DNA from: Patescibacteria group bacterium | GTDB taxonomy: Bacteria; Patescibacteriota; Minisyncoccia; Phycocordibacterales; CAIRYW01 | Assembly (NCBI GenBank): GCA_030917145.1 | Contig: JAUPVJ010000016.1 | Span: 1-5,335 of the forward strand | Reading direction: 5' to 3' | Length of the DNA stretch: 5,335 bases | Shown here: one piece after another, positions 1 through 4,976 of the stretch | How the letters are laid out: each line of letters starts with the position of its first letter | Numbering within the stretch: the stretch's first letter is position 1 | Translations under genes and position numbers: made by a program | The notes under the pieces: generated by a model | Told to the model about the DNA's origin: nothing | Database searches by the model: none | Seen by the model: only the letters and a program-made list of their open reading frames with translations

Positions 1-171
1 AGCAATTGCAAAAATTTTATCTCCTTTCTTTTTGAGTATTTCGTATTCGACATTTTCACCTGGGATAGAGTTCCATATATGAAGTACTTTTTCTTTCCCT
101 TTTTCATTAGTAAAAAGGGCTTTTCCGGAGCCGTCTGTATTAAAGTCTATTATTGTGGCGGTTTTAGTCAT
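1..171 (-). CDS. TRAM-domain class I SAM-dependent RNA methyltransferase (TrmA/RlmC/RlmD-like), N-terminal part
   Basis: This is the first 57 codons of a gene that runs off the left edge. The product starts MTKTATIIDFNTDGSGKALF and continues to a WNSIPGENVEYEILKKK stretch. That order (a beta strand, D-G-x-G, then a P-G-E followed by a Lys-rich strand) is the pattern of the TRAM RNA-binding domain at the N terminus of the RlmD/TrmA uracil-5-methyltransferases of rRNA and tRNA. The catalytic SAM-binding domain lies outside the window, so the methyltransferase assignment is an inference; a stand-alone TRAM protein or a MiaB-type enzyme (where TRAM is C-terminal) is less likely. The ATG at 171 is the only sensible start, because an in-frame TAG lies six codons upstream. 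No Shine-Dalgarno is visible. The gene is divergent from the antiporter at 255. Confidence 0.72.
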   Translation of the reverse strand, partial: MTKTATIIDFNTDGSGKALFTNEKGKEKVLHIWNSIPGENVEYEILKKKGDKIFAIA

Positions 172-178
172 TTTTGTA

Positions 179-207
179 AGAATAGGCTAAATCGCTCATG
201 AAAACAA
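179..207 (-). promoter_or_regulatory. Putative sigma70-type promoter of the TRAM methyltransferase gene
   Basis: On the minus strand, TTGTTT (207-202) is followed after 17 bases by TATTCT (184-179). Seven bases then separate the -10 box from the ATG at 171, so transcription would start at or next to the start codon. Both hexamers are imperfect. Position and spacing are the main support. Confidence 0.4.
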
Positions 208-220
208 CTAAATTTCTCTT

Positions 221-248
221 TTGAGATTCGAAGAATTTTCGTTACAAT
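221..248 (+). promoter_or_regulatory. Putative sigma70-type promoter of the antiporter-peptidase unit, leaderless
   Basis: TTGAGA (221-226) is followed after 16 bases by TACAAT (243-248), each one or two bases from consensus. Six bases separate the -10 box from the ATG at 255, so the predicted transcription start is the A of the start codon. No Shine-Dalgarno sequence precedes the ATG, which agrees with a leaderless message. Confidence 0.55.
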
Positions 249-254
249 TGAGAT

Positions 255-1934
255 ATGGAAATATTCATAGAGCTTAGTATTGTTATCATTATTGCAACCC
301 TTGTATCTGTTGTGATGAAGCTTTTCAAGCAACCCCTTGTTGTTGGTTACATTCTTTCTGGAATTATTGCAGGTCCTTATGTGCTCGGTGTCTTACAGTC
401 GGTAGAACAGATTGAGATTTTTTCTAAAATAGGAATTAGTATACTTCTTTTTATTGTTGGTTTAGCGTTGTCGCCAAAGATCATTCGTGAGGTGGGAAAA
501 GTGTCTCTTATTACAGGTCTTGGTCAAGTAGTATTTACTTCAATTATAGGTTTTTTTATTTGTCTTTATTTAGGTTTTGGCGTTGTTGAATCTCTCTTGA
601 TTGCGATAGCTATCACATTCAGTAGTACTATTATTGTTTTAAAACTTCTTTCTGATAGAGGGGATTCAAACAAACTTTACGGAAGGGTAGCGACCGGGTT
701 TCTTTTGGTCCAAGATGTTGTGGCCACTATCGTTCTTTTGATTGTCTCTACTTTAGGGAGCGAAGTCGCTGTGGGCTCTAGTGTGATTATGACTTTACTT
801 TTTACTTTTTTGAAAGGGTTAGTTATGACTCTTGTATTGTTTTACGTTGGTAAAAGAATTCTACCAAGACTTTCTCCTTTCTTTGCTAGTTCGCAAGAGT
901 TTCTTTTTCTCTTTGCGCTTGCTTGGGGTTTCGGTATGTCTACATTGTTTTATCTCATAGGATTTTCAATAGAAATTGGGGCATTGATAGCTGGAATCGC
1001 ACTATCTCTTTCTCCATTTTCTTACGAAATCAGTTCAAAGATGAAGCCGCTTCGTGATTTTTTCATTCTACTTTTTTTCATTTTACTTGGAGGAAGTCTT
1101 ACTGTTTCCGATGTAAGTCAGCTTGCAATTTCGTCTATTGTTTTGTCCTTCTTTATCCTTATCGGCAACCCTTTGATTGTTTACCTTTTGATGAGTGCGG
1201 AAGGCTTTAAATCCAGAACAAGTTTTCAGGCGGGTCTTACTGTGGCTCAAATTAGTGAGTTTTCTTTAATACTTATGACGATGGCTTTGTCCTTAGGTCT
1301 TGTAAGTAAAGAAGCGATGTCTTTAGTTACTGTTGTGGGACTCATTACTATCGCAGGGTCTACTTATTTGATTATGTACTCTGATGGTATTTTCTCGTCT
1401 CTTGCTCCTTTGCTTAAAAAAATTGAATTAAGGAGAGGTCGGGGAATTCGGGAAAAAGACAACGAAGAATCTTTTGAGATTGTTCTTTTTGGTTTTGGAA
1501 GAGTTGGTCTTGATTTTGTTGATTTGTTTAAAAATCTTAAGTCACAGTTTTTGGTAGTAGATTTTAATCCTGAAAGAATGTCTGTTTTGGAAGAAGAAAA
1601 AATTCCACATCGATTTGGTGATGCTGAAGATGTAGAATTTTTAGATACTTTGAATTTAAAGAAGACAAAACTTATTGTCTCGACCATCCCTGATTTTGAG
1701 ACAAACGCTTTAATCCTTGGGCACGCTAAAGCAGAAAATCCTGAAATAATTGTTGTGGTAGTGGCAAATGATCTTGGCACAGCCCGAGCTCTTTATGATG
1801 TAAAAGCTACCTACGTAATCACTCCTCATCACTTGGGAGCAGAGCATGCAGGTAATGTGATCAGGGAATCAATGTTTGATCTAAATTCATACCAAAAATT
1901 GGGTGAAGCTCATCTTCTAAAGATAACTCTATAA
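255..1934 (+). CDS. Kef-type monovalent cation:proton antiporter (CPA2 family) with C-terminal RCK_N/TrkA-N domain
   Basis: A 559-residue inner-membrane protein expected to exchange K+ or Na+ for H+. Residues about 5-380 are a run of roughly a dozen hydrophobic helices of the Na+/H+ exchanger fold. Visible CPA2 landmarks are FIVGLALSP (66-74), SSTIIVLKLLSDRG (123-136), the Q-D pair at 153-154 in FLLVQD (the ion-binding aspartate of the KefC type), GALIAGIALS (242-251) and ISEFSLIL (333-340). A charged linker (about 388-406) leads to a Rossmann domain: GFGRVG at 413-418 is the dinucleotide-binding glycine loop and D436 in VVDFNPE should bind the adenosine ribose, so NAD(H) or another nucleotide probably gates transport. 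The protein ends soon after this domain and has no RCK_C module, as in E. coli KefB/KefC. The transported ion cannot be told from sequence. The next gene starts directly after the stop codon. Confidence 0.92.
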   Translation: MEIFIELSIVIIIATLVSVVMKLFKQPLVVGYILSGIIAGPYVLGVLQSVEQIEIFSKIGISILLFIVGLALSPKIIREVGKVSLITGLGQVVFTSIIGFFICLYLGFGVVESLLIAIAITFSSTIIVLKLLSDRGDSNKLYGRVATGFLLVQDVVATIVLLIVSTLGSEVAVGSSVIMTLLFTFLKGLVMTLVLFYVGKRILPRLSPFFASSQEFLFLFALAWGFGMSTLFYLIGFSIEIGALIAGIALSLSPFSYEISSKMKPLRDFFILLFFILLGGSLTVSDVSQLAISSIVLSFFILIGNPLIVYLLMSAEGFKSRTSFQAGLTVAQISEFSLILMTMALSLGLVSKEAMSLVTVVGLITIAGSTYLIMYSDGIFSSLAPLLKKIELRRGRGIREKDNEESFEIVLFGFGRVGLDFVDLFKNLKSQFLVVDFNPERMSVLEEEKIPHRFGDAEDVEFLDTLNLKKTKLIVSTIPDFETNALILGHAKAENPEIIVVVVANDLGTARALYDVKATYVITPHHLGAEHAGNVIRESMFDLNSYQKLGEAHLLKITL

Positions 1935-2693
1935 ATGTTTCAATCAATTTTAAAAGTATTGTTTATTGTTTCAGTTCCCGTGTTTGTATTTTTTGTATAT
2001 TTTTTTAATAATTTTGAATTTGGTGAACAGGTTTTACAAACAGCACCAGGGGCTTCACCTGTAAAAGAGGAGGTAAAAATAAAAGAAAAAGAAGAAATTA
2101 AAACTTCGAGCAAGGTGGTGCTCCCGGTTCCGTATGTTAGTGAAGCTCCAGACGGCATTTGGTCTGGGCCGTGGAAAAATGCTTGTGAAGAGGCTGTGAT
2201 TGCTATGGCAGAATATTTTTACGAAGGACAAAAAGAAGTAAGTATTGCTGAGGATAAGATCTTTTTAAGTAAACTTTTTGAATTTCAAGATAAAAAATAT
2301 GGATCAAATGCGAACTCAGACTCTGAGAGAAATTTAGAAATTATCCATGCTAACACAAATTTTGAAGGAGTTTTAAAAGTAAATCCCACAATCGAAGATA
2401 TTAAAAATGAAATTTTAGCAGGGCGCCCGGTCCTTGGAATGCATCGAGGTTTTGATCTTCACAACAAAAATATCCCTTTTCTTGCGACAGGTTCTTCTTA
2501 TCACACTACAATTGTGATTGGTTTTGATGATGAAAAGAAACATTTTATTACAAATGATCCGGGGGATGAAATAGATGGAAAAGGTTACGAATACGATTAC
2601 GATATTTTTATGAATTCTTTACACGACTACAATTTTGAAACATCTCTTGCGGACGGCAAGCCGGTTGTGATTTTTACAAAAATAAAAGACTAG
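1935..2693 (+). CDS. Membrane-anchored or exported C39-like cysteine peptidase (Peptidase_C39_2 family)
   Basis: A 252-residue protein. Residues 7-24 are a single hydrophobic segment (signal anchor or uncleaved signal peptide), followed by a charged, low-complexity linker rich in Lys and Glu (about 44-60). The papain-like domain starts near 61 with VVLPVPYVSE. The likely nucleophile is C84 in the NACEEA motif, the histidine is H190 in GSSYHTTIVIGF, and the third residue is D208 in TNDPG. This Cys-His-Asp order and spacing fit the C39-like family, whose members cleave peptides or remain uncharacterised. The family usually has SQAP where this protein has SEAP (E70), so the oxyanion glutamine may be replaced. 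The ATG directly follows the antiporter TAA (TAAATG) and has no Shine-Dalgarno, so translation is probably coupled and the two genes co-transcribed. The substrate is unknown. Confidence 0.82.
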   Translation: MFQSILKVLFIVSVPVFVFFVYFFNNFEFGEQVLQTAPGASPVKEEVKIKEKEEIKTSSKVVLPVPYVSEAPDGIWSGPWKNACEEAVIAMAEYFYEGQKEVSIAEDKIFLSKLFEFQDKKYGSNANSDSERNLEIIHANTNFEGVLKVNPTIEDIKNEILAGRPVLGMHRGFDLHNKNIPFLATGSSYHTTIVIGFDDEKKHFITNDPGDEIDGKGYEYDYDIFMNSLHDYNFETSLADGKPVVIFTKIKD

Positions 2694-2706
2694 TTTCCTA
2701 GTCTTT
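2685..2706. terminator. Hairpin between convergent genes; best as terminator of the minus-strand hydroxylase gene
   Basis: AAAGACTAG (2685-2693) and CTAGTCTTT (2698-2706) form a perfect 9-bp stem with a 4-base loop. The stem includes the TAG stop codon of the C39-like gene. Read on the minus strand, the loop is GAAA (GNRA type, closed by G-C) and the stem runs into TTTTATTTTTG, a good U-tract, so it should terminate the gene ending at 2743. On the plus strand the tail (ATTAATTGATT) is poor in T runs, so termination of the antiporter-peptidase unit is less certain. The stem can be lengthened to about 12 pairs if one A is bulged. Confidence 0.7.
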
Positions 2707-2742
2707 ATTAATTGATTACCTCACCTAAATTAATCCAAGATC

Positions 2743-3273
2743 TCATGACCGAGAGAGTCTCTCAGGTGGATGGAGTATCAATGTGCCCAACATCAAGTCG
2801 GCTAAAGGCAATACCACGTTGAAATTCTTGTTCATACACAGATGGTGAAGTCTGTGATGTTTATCAAGCGCTTTGAATGCCCATGATTTCTCAAGGCGTC
2901 TCTTTTTCGGTAGATGCATGCACCAATGAAGGTACTCGTACGTTACGTAGTAAAGAGCGATGACAATGGTGGGTATGGCTGCGAGCCAAGGATCTCTCAG
3001 TATCCAAGCGAGGATGTACCAAGGTAAACCAGCAATTGGCAGGAGGACAAAAATGTTCCAGCGAGCCATCGTGATGGTTTTTGCAATTGACCAGTCTCTG
3101 TCACCGAGGTGATAGGTTTCGTCAGCCTTGTAAAGCTTGTGGTGCACCTGAGCGTGGGCTTTAAATGGATATCGAAATCCCCATAATGGTTTATGCATAA
3201 CACGTTTGTGTAGCACCCATTCGAAATAAGACGTGTACAGGATGGCTCCGAGGAGAACAAGTAGATAAATCAT
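2743..3273 (-). CDS. Fatty acid hydroxylase / sterol desaturase / carotene hydroxylase superfamily membrane protein
   Basis: A 176-residue integral membrane protein with the histidine clusters of non-haem diiron hydroxylases: H22 and H27 (LHKRVMH), H40/H44/H45 (HAQVHH), H116 and H120 (HWCMH), and H139/H140/H143/H144 (HHRLHH). It ends with NFNVVLPLADLMLGT, matching the N-x-x-x-x-P-x-x-D-x-x-x-G-T signature near the end of the family. Hydrophobic segments lie at about 1-17, 73-92 and 96-114. Such enzymes use O2 and two irons to hydroxylate or desaturate lipids. The size is close to bacterial CrtZ-type carotene hydroxylases, but no carotenoid or sterol gene is nearby, so the substrate is open. 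The gene is much richer in GC (about 50% in the stretches counted) than its neighbours (about 27-30%), which suggests recent acquisition. It stands alone between two hairpins. No Shine-Dalgarno precedes the ATG, but this start is needed to keep the first hydrophobic helix. The stop is TGA. Confidence 0.85.
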   Translation of the reverse strand: MIYLLVLLGAILYTSYFEWVLHKRVMHKPLWGFRYPFKAHAQVHHKLYKADETYHLGDRDWSIAKTITMARWNIFVLLPIAGLPWYILAWILRDPWLAAIPTIVIALYYVTYEYLHWCMHLPKKRRLEKSWAFKALDKHHRLHHLCMNKNFNVVLPLADLMLGTLILHPPERLSRS

Positions 3274-3299
3274 AGGAAAAAAATTTGGGTTAAGTCAAA

Positions 3300-3340
3300 G
3301 AAAATACTTCCTAAAGTATATCACCTTAGGAAGTATTTTC
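3300..3340. terminator. Strong inverted repeat, probable terminator of the VanY-like gene
   Basis: GAAAATACTTCCTAA (3300-3314) and TTAGGAAGTATTTTC (3326-3340) are a perfect 15-bp inverted repeat around an 11-base loop. It begins 20 bases past the TAA stop of the carboxypeptidase gene. On the minus strand the stem ends in TATTTTC and continues TTTGACTT, giving a fair U-rich tail, while the A-run on the other arm gives the symmetric signal in the opposite direction. A regulator site for the downstream hydroxylase gene (start at 3273) is an alternative, because the repeat ends only 26 bases before that ATG. Confidence 0.75.
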
Positions 3341-3360
3341 ACTTCAAATTTTAACAATTC

Positions 3361-4257
3361 TTAATCAAAAATTTCCAAGAGGTATTTGTCTATGTCTCTT
3401 TGCTCAAGATCGTAAAAATTTTTATTTTCTTTGTGAAGTTTCTTTGCCAAGTCTGTTCCTACAAATCTCCAGTGCCATGGTTCATAAACGTAGTATTTAT
3501 TTCCTTTCGGGTAGGAGAGTACAAATCCATATCGGTGAGCGTTTTCTTGAAGCCATTCAAACTCTTTTGTCGTATCAAAGCCTTCTAAAGCATAGTTTGT
3601 GCTTTGACTACTAAAATCTAGAGTTGTTCCAAGTTGGTGTTCACTAAAACCTTGGTCTGCTGAAAAAGTATTTGCTCCGGTTGTGCCGTAGGTAACTTTG
3701 TAAGTTGCTTTTAAGTCTGTTTGCTCGCTAAAAGATCGAAATGCTGAATTGATCTTTAGAGTCATTTTATCGTCCAAAGCCTCTTCCATGAGTTCTTTTA
3801 GAAAAGGGTAAACTTCTTTGTGGATTTGTTTTTTTACAGTCGGTTGGCTTAAATATTTTTTATCAATATCAGTCAAAGATTTTGGTATGTAATGTTCGTT
3901 TAGAAAATAAACCTTAGAGTATTTTTGTAAAAGCTCTTCATCTGTCTCACTTAATTTTTTTAAGTCTTTTACTTCGTCTATCGCATCATCTATTTGATTT
4001 TCAAAGTCTTCATTTTTTTGTTGCTCTTTTATGAGTTCGCTTTGAAGTCTTTCTTTTTCACTTTTTTCAAGATTTAAATTTTCTTCGAGTGCAAAAATTT
4101 TTGCTTCAAACTCAGTTGTCTTTGCCTGAAGCTCCGAAAGGGTTTCGCTAAGTATTTTAGAGGTCTTTGACCACGAAAATCCAGTATACAGAAGGCCTGC
4201 TACACATAAGCCGATTATGATGTATAAAACCGTAGTAGTATTGTGTTTGTTTGTCAT
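3361..4257 (-). CDS. VanY-like D-alanyl-D-alanine carboxypeptidase (peptidase family M15B) with N-terminal anchor and coiled coil
   Basis: A 298-residue protein that should trim the terminal D-Ala from peptidoglycan stem peptides outside the membrane. Residues about 9-27 form one hydrophobic segment; C18 is not in a proper lipobox, so it is probably a signal anchor rather than a lipoprotein. Residues about 32-112 are rich in Glu, Lys and Leu and read as a long coiled coil. The zinc peptidase domain covers about 115-290. It has the M15 pattern SAFRSFSEQ (171-179), SEHQLGTTLDF (205-215, zinc ligands H207 and D214), and EPWHWRF (259-265, catalytic E259 and third ligand H262). All catalytic residues are present, so it is probably active. 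D,D-carboxypeptidase versus L,D-activity cannot be decided from sequence. It has its own promoter just downstream of the preceding gene and a hairpin after its stop. Despite the VanY name there is no vancomycin-resistance context. Confidence 0.92.
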   Translation of the reverse strand: MTNKHNTTTVLYIIIGLCVAGLLYTGFSWSKTSKILSETLSELQAKTTEFEAKIFALEENLNLEKSEKERLQSELIKEQQKNEDFENQIDDAIDEVKDLKKLSETDEELLQKYSKVYFLNEHYIPKSLTDIDKKYLSQPTVKKQIHKEVYPFLKELMEEALDDKMTLKINSAFRSFSEQTDLKATYKVTYGTTGANTFSADQGFSEHQLGTTLDFSSQSTNYALEGFDTTKEFEWLQENAHRYGFVLSYPKGNKYYVYEPWHWRFVGTDLAKKLHKENKNFYDLEQRDIDKYLLEIFD

Positions 4258-4266
4258 AGTTGCCCA

Positions 4267-4275
4267 ATTCTACCA
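4267..4275 (-). promoter_or_regulatory. Extended -10 promoter of the VanY-like gene, near-leaderless
   Basis: The minus strand reads TGGTAGAAT (4275-4267), an extended -10 (TG-n-TAGAAT) in the 44-base gap after the preceding gene. No good -35 box is present, as is usual for extended -10 promoters. Nine bases separate the box from the ATG at 4257, leaving a leader of only a few bases and no room for a Shine-Dalgarno. Confidence 0.5.
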
Positions 4276-4301
4276 CTGAGGCGCTTTTTAGGGTAGGGAG
4301 G

Positions 4302-4916
4302 TTAAGATTTGTGCCACTCTATTAATTTTCCTGCTTTTATCTCCATTTGGTCAGCTTTTCTTATGTATTTGAGGTTTTCTTTTGGGAAGAGGGGTGTGTG
4401 TTTTTGAAAATCAATTTTCTCTACCAAGGTGTCTAGGTTTTCTTCAGACGTTGCCCAATCTATAGCGTATTTTTTTAAGTTGATAGGGCCTGCAAAACTT
4501 CTTAAAGTTTTTTTACCAGTTTCGTTTACAAAATATTCATGAAAATAAGACATTGCTAATTCTCGAACACTTTTGTACACGGGATCACGAAATCTAAGTG
4601 TTGCGTGATTTGTTTTACTGATTGCACCCCAGTATCCATTTTTTTTATAGAGAGCAACTACATGATCTACATCACTTGTAACCGCTTTTAAATCAAGCAA
4701 GAGGGGCTCTTCACCATTTACCCAAAGAGCCAAGGCTGCGATTAAAGCACCTTCAAAACAATGGGCTTTGTTTTCCCTCAAAGCCCGTCTTGGAGACATG
4801 TATGTTTCTCCGTCTTTTTCAAAATTTATAGGCATCTTGTCTAAAAAGTTTTGAATTTTTATCGGTGCGTTTAGTTTTTTGAGTATCGAGAGTTCTTTTT
4901 TTGTAAGCGGAGGCAT
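4302..4916 (-). CDS. Conserved hypothetical protein with transglutaminase-like/papain-like Cys-His signature
   Basis: A 204-residue soluble protein with no signal peptide or membrane segment. I do not recognise a named gene. The N-terminal third is basic and helical. The core has a helix starting with the only cysteine, C53, in KAHCFEGALIAALAL, followed by H85 in DVDHVVALY and then WGAISKTNHATLRFRDPVY (96-114), with D111 and N103 as possible third residues. A cysteine at the start of a buried helix, a histidine on a strand about 30 residues later, and an Asp/Asn on the next strand is the transglutaminase-fold order, so a cysteine hydrolase or acyl-transferase-like protein is the best guess; this is inference and no activity is claimed. 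The following SVRELAMSYFHEYF helix (116-129) looks strongly conserved in type. The gene has its own promoter and is divergent from the Gmad2 gene. Base composition is like its neighbours. Confidence 0.6.
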   Translation of the reverse strand: MPPLTKKELSILKKLNAPIKIQNFLDKMPINFEKDGETYMSPRRALRENKAHCFEGALIAALALWVNGEEPLLLDLKAVTSDVDHVVALYKKNGYWGAISKTNHATLRFRDPVYKSVRELAMSYFHEYFVNETGKKTLRSFAGPINLKKYAIDWATSEENLDTLVEKIDFQKHTPLFPKENLKYIRKADQMEIKAGKLIEWHKS

Positions 4917-4917
4917 G

Positions 4918-4951
4918 TTTCTATTTTATCGCGATAGGTGATAAATAGAAA
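4918..4951. promoter_or_regulatory. Inverted repeat in divergent promoter region, candidate operator
   Basis: TTTCTATTTTATC (4918-4930) and GATAAATAGAAA (4940-4951) are inverted copies apart from one extra T, around a 9-base centre. Inside lies a separate perfect 10-base palindrome, TATCGCGATA (4927-4936). The repeat covers the -10 box of the minus-strand gene and abuts the upstream side of the plus-strand promoter, the expected place for a regulator controlling both genes. No regulator gene is visible in the window. Confidence 0.4.
4923..4928 (-). promoter_or_regulatory. -10 box of the transglutaminase-like gene, leaderless
   Basis: TAAAAT on the minus strand (4928-4923) is followed by six bases and then the ATG at 4916, so the predicted transcription start is the start codon itself. 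The -35 region (around TTTTCT) is weak. Confidence 0.42.
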
Positions 4952-4958
4952 ATTATTG

Positions 4959-4967
4959 TGGTAAAAT
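4959..4967 (+). promoter_or_regulatory. Extended -10 promoter of the Gmad2-domain gene, near-leaderless
   Basis: TGGTAAAAT (4959-4967) is an extended -10 box, nine bases before the ATG at 4977. An AAAGG (4970-4974) precedes the ATG by only two bases, too close to act as a normal Shine-Dalgarno. The -35 region is not recognisable. Confidence 0.48.
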
Positions 4968-4976
4968 ATAAAGGTA

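Noticed and set aside
1364..1780. 138-codon open frame on the minus strand within the antiporter gene.
   Set aside because: It lies wholly opposite the conserved RCK_N domain, is rich in Ser/Lys/Phe as antisense frames are, and shows no domain pattern.
2743..2745. Alternative genetic code with TGA as Gly or Trp, as in some Patescibacteria.
   Set aside because: No in-frame TGA interrupts any of the genes, and TGA ends the hydroxylase gene right after its family-typical C terminus.
2997..3260. 87-codon open frame in another minus-strand frame inside the hydroxylase gene, and the small open frames at 1940-2158 (minus) and 3400-3588 (plus).
   Set aside because: All overlap genes with clear family motifs and show no motifs, signals or spacing of their own.
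3269..3298. TTGACT-N18-TATGAT on the minus strand as a promoter of the hydroxylase gene.
   Set aside because: The -10 hexamer would overlap the ATG at 3273 and place the transcript start inside the gene, with no in-frame start codon before residue 20 and loss of the first membrane helix. The promoter of this gene therefore remains unassigned.
3300..3340. Inverted repeat as the end of an insertion sequence or as a CRISPR repeat.
   Set aside because: It occurs once, has no transposase or direct repeats nearby, and its position just after a stop codon with a T-rich tail fits a terminator.
4258..4285. tRNA-like D-arm sequence on the minus strand (CTCAGTGGTAGAATT), suggesting a tRNA gene or remnant upstream of the VanY-like gene.
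   Set aside because: There is no acceptor-stem partner, anticodon arm or T-loop downstream; the following bases are the start of the VanY-like coding sequence. The stretch is explained by the extended -10 box TGGTAGAAT.
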